A stretch of 60,617 bases of DNA from Pseudonocardiaceae bacterium (GTDB lineage: Bacteria > Actinomycetota > Actinomycetes > Mycobacteriales > Pseudonocardiaceae): assembly GCA_009377865.1 (NCBI GenBank), contig WHTH01000020.1, positions 1 through 60,617 on the forward strand. Direction: 5' to 3'. The notes beneath the pieces are model-generated. The model did no database searches. It saw only the letters and a list, made by a program, of their open reading frames with translations, and was not told where the DNA came from. Below are positions 24,592-33,411 of the stretch, in pieces. A program made the position numbers and the translations under genes. Each line of letters starts with the position of its first letter. Within the stretch, counting starts at the first letter, position 1.

Positions 24592-25620
24592 GTGAGTACC
24601 CGCCGCGAAGCACTCGCCATGCTCCCCGCGCTGCTGACGCCCCTGCTGGCGACCCCCGCCGCCAGGGCATCCAGCGGCGCGCCGGAGCCGGTCGAAGTGT
24701 CGCAGCGCGCCATCGAGCTGAGCTCGCGCTCCGCCCAACCCACGGTGAGCTCGAAAACCCCGTTCGCCATGGTCGGCCTGCGCTGGGACGGACAGCCGCC
24801 GGAGGTCATGGCCGTCCGTGTCCCAGGCGGCGAGTGGACGGCCATGGAACCGGCGCCCGGCACCACGGCAAGCCAGCCCGTCTGGACGGGCCGTACCCAC
24901 GAGGTGCAGGTCCGAGCGACGCGCGACGGCGCCCCCGCCATCGGCGTCGCCGCGGTGCTGATCGATCCGGGTCGCTCGCCGAGCGATGCCGTGCCGCCGA
25001 CGTCGCGCGACCGTGGCTACCCCGTCGTCAGCCGCGCGGGGTGGGGCGCCGACGAGTCGCTGCGGTGTCGCGAGGCGCAGTTCGACGACGAGGTACGGGC
25101 GGTCGCGCTGCACCACACCGCCGAGACCAACGACTACTCGGCGAGTGACTCGCCCGCGATCGTCCGGGGGATCTACGCCTACCACGCCGAGACGCTGGGC
25201 TGGTGCGACATCGGCTACCACGCACTGGTGGATCGCTTCGGGCAGGTCTTCGAGGGCCGCGCGGGCGGGCTGGAGCGGCCGGTGATCGGCGCGCACTCCG
25301 CCGGCTTCAACCGGCGCACCAGCAGCATCGCGATGATGGGCAGCTACACCGGCCACCAGGCCGGCGACGCCCAGCGCGACGCGCTGTCCGGCTACCTGGG
25401 CTGGAAGCTGGCCGCGCACGGCCTCGATCCCACCGGCGAGACGACGCTGCTCTCCGAGGGCGGTGGCAGCTCGCGCCACCCGAGCGGAACCGAGGTGCGC
25501 CTCCCGGTGCTGCTCGGTCACCGCGACGTGGGCCACACCGAGTGCCCCGGTGACGACGGCTACGCGCTGCTGCCCGGGTTGCGCTCGGCTGCCGCCGCCA
25601 CCATGTCGGCGGTCCGCTGA
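24592..25620 (+). CDS. Secreted PGRP-type N-acetylmuramoyl-L-alanine amidase
   Basis: A 342-residue exported amidase that cleaves the peptide from the glycan strand of peptidoglycan. The N-terminus has Arg-Arg and a hydrophobic stretch ending ATPAARAS, resembling a Tat or Sec signal. A beta domain (about 50-130) precedes the PGRP/amidase_2 domain: RAGWGADES, VALHHTAETNDYS (zinc His), YHALVDRFGQVFEGRAGG and GHRDVGHTECPGD (zinc His and Cys). It resembles Rv3811 of M. tuberculosis, which lies close to glfT2 there. Start GTG 24592, with in-frame GTG 24583 possible. Confidence 0.88.
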   Translation: MSTRREALAMLPALLTPLLATPAARASSGAPEPVEVSQRAIELSSRSAQPTVSSKTPFAMVGLRWDGQPPEVMAVRVPGGEWTAMEPAPGTTASQPVWTGRTHEVQVRATRDGAPAIGVAAVLIDPGRSPSDAVPPTSRDRGYPVVSRAGWGADESLRCREAQFDDEVRAVALHHTAETNDYSASDSPAIVRGIYAYHAETLGWCDIGYHALVDRFGQVFEGRAGGLERPVIGAHSAGFNRRTSSIAMMGSYTGHQAGDAQRDALSGYLGWKLAAHGLDPTGETTLLSEGGGSSRHPSGTEVRLPVLLGHRDVGHTECPGDDGYALLPGLRSAAAATMSAVR

Positions 25621-26050
25621 ACGTCGCTTTCGCTGGCAAGCCCGTCCGCCCCGCTGGCCGTCTGCCCCGTCGCGTCCGTGAACTCGACGCGGTGGGGGTC
25701 AGGGGCCATTGAGAGCCCCGCGCCGTCGAGTTCATGGACGCGCGACCCTGCCAGCTCATCATCGGATGCGTACTCGTCAGTCCCCGGCGGGAACTGCGGC
25801 CGGGCCCCAGCGACGTGCCCAGGTCTCCACCAGCGCCGCCGCTACTGCCACCGCCACTGCCAGCGCCACCCTCACCCATGGTGATCGCCTCCGCTCGGTC
25901 GCGGGGCATTGCACTGCCCCAAAGAGGGGCGGTAATGGAACCGCACAGCGACCGACAAGTGATCTTTCCCGGTCGCGCGTAGTGGCGCCCGTCGGTTGTG
26001 CGGGCCGCTGCCAATTCTGCAGATGGCGTTGGCGTCGTCCCGGCTCGCGG
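25621..26050. other. 430-bp stretch without a convincing gene
   Basis: Between the amidase and the HAD phosphatase (convergent) I see no ORF with coding character on either strand. It holds copy 1 of the dispersed inverted repeat (25671-25742). A short GCGG/CCGC hairpin occurs near 25930. Confidence 0.6.
25671..25742. repeat. Dispersed inverted-repeat element, copy 1
   Basis: 19-bp arms (25671-25689 and 25724-25742) pair with one mismatch; the core is TCCRTGAACTCGACG. Inside the stem, GTGGGGGTC and GAGAGCCCC can pair further. The same architecture occurs at 34691-34763 and 54162-54227, always between genes. Confidence 0.85.
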
Positions 26051-26863
26051 TCAGAACCAGCGCTCGAGGACGAGCGCGAGACCGTCCTCGGAGTTCGGCG
26101 CGGTGATCTCGTCGGCCGCGTCGAGCACCGTCGGGTGCGCGTTGGCCATCGCCACCCCGCAGCCCGCCCAGCGCAGCATCGGCAGGTCGTTGGGCATGTC
26201 CCCGAAGGCCACCACGTCCTCGGCCGGGATGCCCAGCTCGTCGGCGACTATCGCCAGTCCGCTGCCCTTGGTCACGCCCGGCGCGGAGAGCTCGACGAGC
26301 CCCTGCCCGGTGGAGAACGTGACGTCCAGCGCGGTGCCGAGCACCTCGGAGATGGCGCCGGCCATCAGGTCACTGCTCGCCCCCGGCTGCCGGACCAGCA
26401 GTTTGGTGGCGGGCCGTCCCAGCAACTCGTCGCGCGGGGCGGCCACCGAGTCGCCACCCGGCCACGGGTGCGTGTAGCCCTGCTCGGCCAGGAACTGCTC
26501 GGCGGCCAACTCCGCTGCGGCCCTGCCGGGACGCTCGACCGCCAGCCTCGCATCGGGCAGCGCGATCTTGACGGCAGCTGCGGCGTCGCGTAACTGCAGC
26601 GGATCGACTGTGATCGCGTGGCGCACCTGATCGGCCGCGGCGTCGTAGATCACCGCGCCGTTGGCGCACACCGCGAGACCGGCGTGCCCGAGCGCAGCGA
26701 TGATCGCCGGGATCCACCTCGGCGGCCGACCCGTCACCAGCACCAGCGGCACTTCCGCCGCCACCACCCGATCCACAGCCGCACGGGTGCGGGGCGTGAC
26801 CCGCTCCATCGGGTCGAGCAGCGTTCCGTCCACATCCGACGCGACCAGCCGGGGCCTCTCCAT
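26051..26863 (-). CDS. Cof-type HAD-superfamily phosphatase
   Basis: A 270-residue protein with the HAD catalytic motif ASDVDGTLLDP (Asp nucleophile and acid/base), VTGRPPRWIP (motif II region), the conserved Lys in PATKLLVRQ, and GDMPNDLPMLRWAGCGVAMA (motif IV metal site). The C2 cap gives the usual 270-residue Cof size. Such enzymes hydrolyse small phosphorylated metabolites in the cytoplasm. Likely orthologue of Rv3813c, which lies near the amidase, glfT2 and serS in M. tuberculosis. ATG 26863. Confidence 0.85.
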   Translation of the reverse strand: MERPRLVASDVDGTLLDPMERVTPRTRAAVDRVVAAEVPLVLVTGRPPRWIPAIIAALGHAGLAVCANGAVIYDAAADQVRHAITVDPLQLRDAAAAVKIALPDARLAVERPGRAAAELAAEQFLAEQGYTHPWPGGDSVAAPRDELLGRPATKLLVRQPGASSDLMAGAISEVLGTALDVTFSTGQGLVELSAPGVTKGSGLAIVADELGIPAEDVVAFGDMPNDLPMLRWAGCGVAMANAHPTVLDAADEITAPNSEDGLALVLERWF

Positions 26864-26964
26864 ACCAGCACACTACGGGCGCCCTCCTGCGTGTCGGCGC
26901 CTCCCGTACGCAGTGGTCGTCCTACGGCGCGCGCCGCAGGCGGTCGTAGTGGCACGGTGCGGGG

Positions 26965-27592
26965 ATGGATGCAACGGTGCGCGCGCTGCTCGATCACGCT
27001 GGACGGACCTATGCCCACCAGGCCGGGATCACCGTCAAGGACACCCCTGCGCCGCTCTACCAGCTGCTGGTGCTCTCGGTGTTGGTGTCGACCAGGATCA
27101 AGGCCGACATCGCCGTCGACGCGACCCGCGAGCTGATCCGGTCCGGGTACGGCAGCCCGCAGCGGATGCTCGACGCGAACTGGCAGCAGCGGGTCGACGC
27201 GCTGGGCAGGGCTCACTACGTCCGCTACGACGAGAGCACGGCCACCGCGCTCGGCGAGGGCGCTCAGTTACGCTACGCCGCTACCGTGGTGACCTGCGCC
27301 GGTTGCGCGAGGCCGCCTCCCGCGACCCCGCCGAGATCCATCGGCTGCTGCGGGAGTTCGAGCGGCTCGGCCCGGTCGGAGCCGACATCTTCTGCCGTGA
27401 GGCGCAGGACGTATGGCCGAGCTGCGCCCCTACCTCGACGGCAAGGCGCTCGACGGCGCGAAGGCCGTCGGCCTGCCGCACGACGCCACTGAACTCGCCA
27501 AGTGGGTGCCCGACGACGAGCTCGGACGGGTCGCCGCCGCCTTGGTGCGGGTCTCGCTGGACAAGAAACTGGCGGACAAGGTCCGCGGCTGA
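26965..27592 (+). pseudogene. Endonuclease III-like (HhH-GPD) gene, two frameshifts
   Basis: The protein can be followed through three frames: MDATVRALLDHAGRTYAH to TALGEGAQLRYA; then YRGDLRRLREAASRDPAEI to GADIFCREAQDVW; then ELRPYLDGKALDGAKAVGL to the end (TGA 27592). Each change fits loss of one base, near 27280 and 27418. The intact family are helix-hairpin-helix base-excision glycosylase relatives of about 205 residues. As read, translation would stop early. Confidence 0.75.
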
Positions 27593-27714
27593 CAGGACCC
27601 GTTCGCACCACCCGATGTTCGCGCCGCGAAGGGCGCCTGCACGGCGTCCGACGCAGCGAGGGTGCCCTTCGCGGCGCTGTCAACGTCGGATTGGCGGGTT
27701 CGGCCCCAGGAAAC

Positions 27715-28120
27715 TCAGGCGCTGGCGCGGCGCTTCGGCTCGAACGGAGGCGGGAAATCGAGCGGCTCCCCGGACTCCAGCAGTGTCTTGAGGCTGGACA
27801 GGATCCCCGGCCAGCCCTGCCCGATGTAGCGGACGAACGGGTACCGAACTCGCCGCCGGGCAGCTCGTCGTGGGTGACTGTCAGCGTGACAACCCCCGAA
27901 CGTCCGGATGTCGAAGAGCGCCCGGGGGAATCCCTCCCGGTCGGGGTGCCGCTCGACGATCGGGCTGCCGACCTGCCAGTCGGACTCCAGTGCGCTGCCA
28001 CGCGCACAGGTCGGTCCGCCTGCTGCCCGACGACGAGCTGCGCGGGCCACCCGGGCCGACCCCAACGGAACCGCAAGTTCACCGAGGAGGTCGGGGGCCG
28101 AGCTGACAGCTCAGCTGCCA
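27715..28120 (-). pseudogene. SRPBCC/AHSA1-domain gene, degraded
   Basis: Pieces of an AHSA1-type protein lie in different minus-strand frames: ALESDWQVGSPIVERHPDRE and ALFDIRTFG, then VVTLTVTHDELPGGEF in another frame, then YIGQGWPGILSSLKTLLESG back in the first, ending TGA 27715. The central part of the domain is missing and several indels are needed. No functional product is expected. Confidence 0.65.
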
Positions 28121-28121
28121 A

Positions 28122-29078
28122 TCACCCCTGCCCGCCAGCGCTGCGGCCCTCGGCTTCGGCGCTGCGGTCCTCGGCGCGGTGCCTGCCTTCTGAGTCGCCG
28201 TCGCTGTCTTGGCCATCCCCACGATCAGCATCGCCGTCGGCGCTGCGGTCCTCGGCTTCGGCGCTGCGGTCCGCGGCGCGGTGCCGGCCTTCTGAGTCGC
28301 CGTCGCTGTCTTGGCCATCCCCACGATCAGCATCGCCGCCCTCGGCGCCGTCGCCCTCGGCGCCGTCGCCCTCGTCATCGCCGCCCTCGTCGCCGCCGTC
28401 ACCCGGCTCGTCCACCGGCGGCTGGTCATCGTCCTGCGGCGGCTGGTCATCGTCCTGCGGCGGCCGCTCCACACTGTGCTGCGGCGGCTGGTCATCGTCC
28501 TGCGGTGGCGGCGGCTGGTCACCGTCCTGCGGCGGAGCACCCTCTGGCTCGGTACGCGACAATGTCTCCGGCCCCGGGGCCGCCTGGCGAGGGGGTGCAG
28601 GCGCTGAGGTCGCGGTCGGTCCGGAACCCTCCCGCGGCGCAAGGTTTGCCTGCTCGCTGGTCCCGACGGTGGCATCCGTCCCGTCGCCGTGCGCCGCCAT
28701 CCCCTGGGTGGGGGTTGCCGAGGAGCCCGGCACGTCGTTTTCCGTGCCGGGCAACCCGGCCATGACCTCAGGCACCGGCGCATCGCCGGAAAACACGGCG
28801 TCGGCGAGAGGCTCGGCACTGACGACCGATCCGCAGAGCACGGCACCCACGGCCGCTGCGTATAGCGCGATTGGCTTGGACTTGACGGCGGCCGACGGCG
28901 CCGTCACGCGATGGCCGACACCGGCCGACGACCATCCATTCTTCAGAGCTGTCTCCTGACGCAACAGTTCGGGCACGAGGATGTCACCAGTGGGAGCGTC
29001 GTGGCCGGCCAGTTCAGCCCGGTTCCTCAGCTCCACGACCGTGGTTGCGCCGGGACGCTCGCAACGCCGGTGAGCCAT
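28122..29078 (-). CDS. Membrane protein with Asp/Glu/Pro-rich repeat tail
   Basis: A 318-residue protein. The cytoplasmic N-terminus (RPGATTVVELRNRAELAGHD, DILVPELLRQE) is followed by one membrane segment (PIALYAAAVGAVLCGSVVSA, about 67-95) and a long extracellular low-complexity region with QPPQDDD units and two 34-residue repeats (GDGQDSDGDSEGRHRA core). ATG 29078 has GAGGAGG 8 nt upstream; longer in-frame sequence has poor coding signs. No known domain. The very acidic tail could bind cations or interact with the wall. A DtxR/IdeR-like site lies about 80 bp upstream. Confidence 0.7.
   Translation of the reverse strand: MAHRRCERPGATTVVELRNRAELAGHDAPTGDILVPELLRQETALKNGWSSAGVGHRVTAPSAAVKSKPIALYAAAVGAVLCGSVVSAEPLADAVFSGDAPVPEVMAGLPGTENDVPGSSATPTQGMAAHGDGTDATVGTSEQANLAPREGSGPTATSAPAPPRQAAPGPETLSRTEPEGAPPQDGDQPPPPQDDDQPPQHSVERPPQDDDQPPQDDDQPPVDEPGDGGDEGGDDEGDGAEGDGAEGGDADRGDGQDSDGDSEGRHRAADRSAEAEDRSADGDADRGDGQDSDGDSEGRHRAEDRSAEAEGRSAGGQG
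28149..28352. repeat. 102-bp tandem repeat, two copies
   Basis: Copies start at 28149 and 28251 (period 102 bp, 34 codons) and are nearly identical over about 85 bp. They encode the Asp/Ser/Arg repeat of the membrane protein on the minus strand. Just beside them, 18-bp units encode the PPQDDDQ repeats. Confidence 0.85.
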
Positions 29079-29160
29079 GCGCGACTCCTCCTCAGCGTCC
29101 GACGTTCCGCAGCAGCAGACGTTCCGTGCGGCACGGGGTCGCAAGTAAAGCAGGGCTAAC

Positions 29161-29179
29161 TTAGGTAAGGCAAGACTTT
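29161..29179 (-). promoter_or_regulatory. Possible DtxR/IdeR iron box
   Basis: TTAGGTAAGGCAAGACTTT matches the 19-bp DtxR/IdeR consensus at 13 positions, the left half almost perfectly; GCTAAC lies just before it. It sits about 80 bp upstream of the acidic membrane-protein gene. A weak candidate that needs a matrix score. Confidence 0.35.
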
Positions 29180-29271
29180 GGCCGCACCGGGTGCCGTTAT
29201 AGCCGACCAATCGGAACAGCAGGAACCCCGCGTGACGATCACCGGGAATGACCTCGGGTTGCGCGGAGAGT

Positions 29272-30531
29272 TCAGTGCGTGAGTAGGTCACGCCCGCCGA
29301 GATAGGGCCGCAGTGCCTCGGGGACGCGGATGGAACCGTCGGCCTGCTGGTGGTTCTCCAGGATCGCGACGATCCACCGCGTGGTGGCCAGCGTCCCGTT
29401 AAGGGTCGCCGCGACCTGCGAGCGGCCGGCGCCGTCGCGGTAGCGGATGTTGAGCCTGCGGGCCTGGAAGGTGGTGCAGTTCGAGGTGGACGTCAGCTCC
29501 CGGTAGGTTTGCTGCGACGGGAACCAGGCCTCGCAGTCGAACTTGCGCGCCGCCGACGTGCCAAGGTCACCGGCCGCCACGTCGATCACCCGGTAGGGCA
29601 CCTCGACGGCGGCGAGCATCTGCTCCTCCCAGCCCAGCAGCCGGTCGTGCTCCTCAGCGGCTTCCGACGGGGCGCAGAAGACGAACATCTCGACCTTGTC
29701 GAACTGGTGCACCCGGATGATGCCGCGCACGTCCTTGCCGTGCGAGCCAGCCTCGCGGCGGAAGCATGACGACCAGCCCGCGTAGCGTCGCGGGCCCGCG
29801 GACAGGTCGAGGATCTCATCGGAGTGATAGCCGGCCAGCGGAACCTCGGAGGTGCCGACGAGGTAGAGGTCATCGTCACGCAACCGGTACACCTCGGCGG
29901 CGTGCTCGCCCAGGAACCCGGTGCCCTCCATGATCTCCGGGCGGACCAGCACCGGCGGGATCATCAGCGTGAACCCGGCCGCGACGGCCTGGCTGACGGC
30001 CAGCTGCAGCAGCCCGAGCTGCAGCTGCGCGCCGAGACCGGTCAGGAAGTAGAACCGCGAGCCGGCGACCTTCGCGCCACGCTCGGTATCGAGCAGGCCC
30101 AGCTCGATGCCCAGGTCGAGGTGGTCGCGGGGAGTGAAGTCGAGCGTCGGCGGCTGCCCGACGTGCTTGCGCACCGCGAAGTCCTGCTCCCCGCCGGCAG
30201 GAACACCGTCGAGGATGACGTTGGGCACCGCTCGCTGGGCGGCGGCCAGCGCCTCCTCGGTGGTGGCCTGGTCGCCCTCGGCCGACTTGACGTCGGCGGC
30301 AAGCTGCTTGGCGCCGGCGAGCAGCTCGTCGCGCTCCGGCCCGCTCGCCTTGCCGACCTGCTTGCCCAACGCCTTCTGCTCACCGCGCAGTGCATCGGCC
30401 CGCGCGACGGCGGCGCGGCGGCGCTCGTCGGCGGCCAGCAGCGCGTCCACAACGGTCGCGTCCTCACCACGGGCACGCTGCGAGGCGCGCACGGCCTCGG
30501 GGTCCTCGCGCAGCACCTTGAGGTCGATCAC
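29272..30531 (-). CDS. serS: Seryl-tRNA synthetase
   Basis: A 419-residue class II synthetase charging tRNA-Ser. The N-terminal arm is a long coiled coil ([20 protein letters not shown] to AAAQRAVPN) that binds tRNA. The core has [16 protein letters not shown], motif 2 [15 protein letters not shown], the serine-site [14 protein letters not shown] and motif 3 [19 protein letters not shown] 30531 begins [11 protein letters not shown], the normal SerS N-terminus; upstream in-frame sequence is not conserved. Last gene of a minus-strand unit after the frameshifted small gene. M. tuberculosis orthologue is Rv3834c. Confidence 0.96.
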   Translation of the reverse strand: MIDLKVLREDPEAVRASQRARGEDATVVDALLAADERRRAAVARADALRGEQKALGKQVGKASGPERDELLAGAKQLAADVKSAEGDQATTEEALAAAQRAVPNVILDGVPAGGEQDFAVRKHVGQPPTLDFTPRDHLDLGIELGLLDTERGAKVAGSRFYFLTGLGAQLQLGLLQLAVSQAVAAGFTLMIPPVLVRPEIMEGTGFLGEHAAEVYRLRDDDLYLVGTSEVPLAGYHSDEILDLSAGPRRYAGWSSCFRREAGSHGKDVRGIIRVHQFDKVEMFVFCAPSEAAEEHDRLLGWEEQMLAAVEVPYRVIDVAAGDLGTSAARKFDCEAWFPSQQTYRELTSTSNCTTFQARRLNIRYRDGAGRSQVAATLNGTLATTRWIVAILENHQQADGSIRVPEALRPYLGGRDLLTH

Positions 30532-30542
30532 GGCGGTCAAGC

Positions 30543-30877
30543 CTAACGGGACCTCGCGTCGACGGCGGCCGGGATCGGCATGACGCCGCGACGGAACGAC
30601 TGGTACATGGCGCTCACGTCCATGTAGTCCCACCATTCGAAGGCGCGTTCGACAGCGGCCTCCAGCTCCCACACCGTCTCCACGGGCCGGCGCGCAAGCA
30701 CGTCGAGCACGACACGGCACGCGACGGTCGCGCCGATCCGCCGGGCAGGCTCACCCCGATCATGACGTTGTCGCCGTCGCCGAGCACGTGCAGCATCTCG
30801 ACGACCCCGGTGACCGTGGACTGGCGGCTCAGGGCGACGCGGGCGCGTTGGCACGACGATGCGGGGTGCGACGTCAC
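30543..30877 (-). pseudogene. Small conserved hypothetical gene, frameshifted
   Basis: Starting at GTG 30877 (overlapping the upstream methyltransferase stop as GTGA), one frame gives SRQSTVTGVVEMLHVLGDGD and [11 protein letters not shown]. From about 30745 the conserved-looking sequence continues in another frame ([39 protein letters not shown]) to a stop at 30543. One missing base near 30740-30748 accounts for this. The intact product would be about 111 residues of unknown function, lying 12 bp before serS. Confidence 0.6.
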
Positions 30878-31770
30878 GCCGGTGCCGTGCCGACGTGAAC
30901 CGTGTGTGCGGTCAGCAGGAACACATCATCGCGCCCGCCGACGTAGTTCGGGCTGTCCGGGTCCAGCAGTTGATCGACGGTGTCCAGGTCGGCCTCGGAT
31001 CCCCATTCCCCGACGATCTCCCGCAACCGTGACAACCAGTGCAGCACCGCCTCGTACACCCGGTCGGTCGGCGGCGCGGGATGGTCGACGAGATAGCTGA
31101 AGGAGTAGACGTCGGTCAGACCGCCCTCGGTCATGGCACGGTTCCAGCCGACCGGCAGCCGGACCGCGCCGTCCATTCCGGCGCGCATCTGACGGAACCA
31201 CTCGCCCCACGCGGCCAGCAGCCGTTGCTGCAGGCCCGGCTCGCCCACGCCAAGATCCCATGGCAGGCAGCGTTGTTCCAGGCCGCCCTCCACGAGGACA
31301 AGCCGTCCGCCGGGGTTGACCAGCGCGGCCAGCCGATCGATTCCCCGCTGCTGGTCGGGCAGGTGGTGCACGACGGCGGAGGCGAACACCAGATCAGCGC
31401 GCGACACAAGGTCGAGCAGCTCGTCGCTGGCCGCATCAGCCTGCACAGTGCCGACTTCGACCTGCGGCCCGGCCGCGGCCCGCACGCACGCCGCAGCGGC
31501 ATCCAGCAGCTCGGGCACCCCGTCGACCAGCTCCACCGTGCCACCGGCACCCGACATCGCCTCGGCGAACGCGGTGCTCATCCCACCGGCGCCACTACCC
31601 ACGTCGACCACCCTGCGGGTCTGCGGCCCCACCAGCCGCCCGGCCAGCTCGCGCAGCGTGTCGACGTTGAGCTCGTCGTTCTGGCGCAGGTGCCCCAGCA
31701 AGGCCGCCCAGTCGAGCCCGTCGTGCGAGTGCCCTGACACGGGATAAGGATAGCCATGCGACGCGGGCAC
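30874..31770 (-). CDS. Class I SAM-dependent methyltransferase
   Basis: A 298-residue protein with motif I VVDVGSGAGGMSTAFAE, an acidic VELVDGVPELLDAA, QADAASDELLDLV and ASAVVHHLPDQQRGIDRLA (motif IV), then a hydrophobic C-terminal substrate domain with VYSFSYLVDHPAPP. The start is GTG 31770 or GTG 31740. The stop overlaps the start of the small frameshifted gene (GTGA), and serS follows, so all share a transcript. Small-molecule methylation is likely; no substrate clue in the context. Confidence 0.8.
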   Translation of the reverse strand: MPASHGYPYPVSGHSHDGLDWAALLGHLRQNDELNVDTLRELAGRLVGPQTRRVVDVGSGAGGMSTAFAEAMSGAGGTVELVDGVPELLDAAAACVRAAAGPQVEVGTVQADAASDELLDLVSRADLVFASAVVHHLPDQQRGIDRLAALVNPGGRLVLVEGGLEQRCLPWDLGVGEPGLQQRLLAAWGEWFRQMRAGMDGAVRLPVGWNRAMTEGGLTDVYSFSYLVDHPAPPTDRVYEAVLHWLSRLREIVGEWGSEADLDTVDQLLDPDSPNYVGGRDDVFLLTAHTVHVGTAPA

Positions 31771-31793
31771 CGATCGGCTGGTCTTGCACCGGC

Positions 31794-32204
31794 CTACGGG
31801 GAACGGGAGGTCTGGCAGGACGCGAGCTGAAGGAACCGCTCTTCGGTCGGTTCCGGTAGTGCGCCCGCGCCACTCGACGGTTGTGGCCGGGGCCTGCGCG
31901 GGACCCTGCTGCCCGATCCACCGCCTCGGCCCGGATACACCAGCAGTCCATTGACCGGGTCGGGGACCGCATCCAGCACCGCGGTCACGGCAGGGAGCTG
32001 CCGGAAACGGTCGCGGCGCTCGTCGTCTGCGAACTCCACCTCGAGCACGACACCCCAGTGGTGCTCGTGCCATTCCCATTGCAAGGCACCGTTGGTGCAC
32101 TCGGCGTACTTGGTCGCCAAGGACTCCGCCTCGTCGAGATGGGTGTAGAGATCGGCGCGCAGCAGCCGGAACGCGTCGCTGACCGCTGGTGAGATCGTGT
32201 CCAT
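31794..32204 (-). CDS. Hypothetical protein, 136 aa
   Basis: ATG 32204 has GGGAGGTA at good spacing. The first about 95 residues look conserved and acidic (DTISPAVSDAFRLLRADLYT, WHEHHWGVVLEVEFADDER, AVLDAVPDPVNGLLVYPGRG); the remainder is Pro/Gly/Ser-rich. No family recognised. It lies 23 bp before the methyltransferase start and may be co-transcribed. It is divergent from the HTH gene at 32361. Confidence 0.6.
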   Translation of the reverse strand: MDTISPAVSDAFRLLRADLYTHLDEAESLATKYAECTNGALQWEWHEHHWGVVLEVEFADDERRDRFRQLPAVTAVLDAVPDPVNGLLVYPGRGGGSGSRVPRRPRPQPSSGAGALPEPTEERFLQLASCQTSRSP

Positions 32205-32360
32205 CGGGTACCTCCCGGGCTCGGCGAGGCCCGCTACCCCACCTCTGGTACGACACGACCAGTTGACCCTGGGGCACGCAACCCACTCCTTCGGGCGGGA
32301 AGTGAATGAGGTCCGTGCAATCCGTGCTCGAGGTGTTTACGATCTTGCGCGGAGGTCGTC

Positions 32361-33236
32361 ATGCAGGATCGTGAACCTACGGTACGCAGCCGGGAGCTCG
32401 GCGAGGGGCTGCGCAGCGTCATGGCGCAGGCGGGGTTGAACGGCAAGCAGGCTGCGCGCCTGCTCGGCTGGTCACCGAGCTGGGTGTCGCGGTTGCTGTC
32501 CGGCAAGCGCAGCGCCAACGAGGTGGACGTGTCGGCGTTCCTCGCGGTGTGCCGGGTCACCGGCACGGAACGCGACCGGCTGCTCGGGCTCTGCCGGGAG
32601 CAGGACAGCCCGGGCTGGTTGCAGCAGCACGGCTCGCGGCTGCCGCAACAGCTCCGGACGTTGATCGACCACGAGAACCTGGCGGTCACGGTCGGCGACT
32701 TCCAGGCGACGGTGGTGCCCGGGCTGCTGCAGACCGGCGACTACGCCCGCACGCTTATAGGCCGCATCGTCAATGTGCCGGCGGCCGAAGTCGAGGATCG
32801 TGTGGCCGCACGGCTGGCTCGCCAGAGCCTGCTGAGCCGCGATCGGCCTGCGCGGTTCACCTTCTTCCTGCACGAGTTCGTGCTCCGGCTACCGGTGGGC
32901 GGTCCCGACGTGATGGCCGACCAGTTGCACCACCTGCTGCGGATGGCAGTGCGCCCATACCTCGGGGTGCGGCTAGTGCCGGCTGGTTGCGGCGCGCACG
33001 CAGCGACGGCCGGATCGTTCACCTTCATGGAGTTCGCCGAGTTCCGGCCGGTGGTCTACCTGGAGAGCGAGACCTCCAACCTGTTCCTGGAACGGCCGGA
33101 CGAGACCGCCGCCTACAAGCGCATCCTGGGGTCGCTGGACGCGATCGCGCTGGGCGAGGGAGAATCGAGGGAGCTGATTGCCAGCGTGGCAACCGAGCTT
33201 TATGCGGATCGAGAGGATCATGATGACCGCGCCTGA
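32361..33236 (+). CDS. Scr1-type HTH regulator (XRE + DUF5753)
   Basis: A 291-residue protein. The N-terminal HTH is GLRSVMAQAGLNGKQAARL with WSPSWVSRLLSGKRS; the DUF5753 part has FQATVVPGLLQTGDYARTL, FFLHEFVLRLPVGG and FTFMEFAEFRPVVYLESET. ATG 32361 follows GGAGG by 6 nt. It overlaps the following DUF397 gene, the usual pairing in actinobacteria, where the HTH protein is thought to act like an antitoxin or anti-regulator. Paralogous to the regulator at 22426. Confidence 0.88.
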   Translation: MQDREPTVRSRELGEGLRSVMAQAGLNGKQAARLLGWSPSWVSRLLSGKRSANEVDVSAFLAVCRVTGTERDRLLGLCREQDSPGWLQQHGSRLPQQLRTLIDHENLAVTVGDFQATVVPGLLQTGDYARTLIGRIVNVPAAEVEDRVAARLARQSLLSRDRPARFTFFLHEFVLRLPVGGPDVMADQLHHLLRMAVRPYLGVRLVPAGCGAHAATAGSFTFMEFAEFRPVVYLESETSNLFLERPDETAAYKRILGSLDAIALGEGESRELIASVATELYADREDHDDRA

Positions 33237-33411
33237 GCCGGGCGGCATCGTCTGGCGCACGAGCAGCTACAGCGCAGGGAACGGCGGCTGCGTCGCGGTC
33301 GCGGCCGCACCGCAGCGGGTGCTGGTCCGCGACTCCAAGGACCCCGACGGCCCCGTGCTGGCCGTCACCCCCGCCGCCTGGCGGGCCTTCCTCGCCACCG
33401 TCACCCACTGA
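33220..33411 (+). CDS. DUF397 protein
   Basis: A 62-63-residue protein of the DUF397 family: IVWRTSSYSAGNGGCVAVAA, VLVRDSKDPDGPVLAVTPAA, WRAFLATV. This is the standard small partner of Scr1-like HTH regulators. Start ATG 33220 or 33223, behind GAGAGG inside the 3' end of the HTH gene. DUF397 proteins are proposed toxin-like or signalling effectors; biochemical role unknown. Confidence 0.88.
   Translation: MMTAPEPGGIVWRTSSYSAGNGGCVAVAAAPQRVLVRDSKDPDGPVLAVTPAAWRAFLATVTH

Noticed and set aside
24436-25536. Minus-strand frame across the amidase gene
   Set aside because: Shadow of the PGRP amidase; the lhgO start and amidase motifs fix the true genes.
28149-28352. Tandem repeats as a possible CRISPR array
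   Set aside because: Two adjacent 102-bp units in frame within a protein-coding region, without unique spacers or cas genes.
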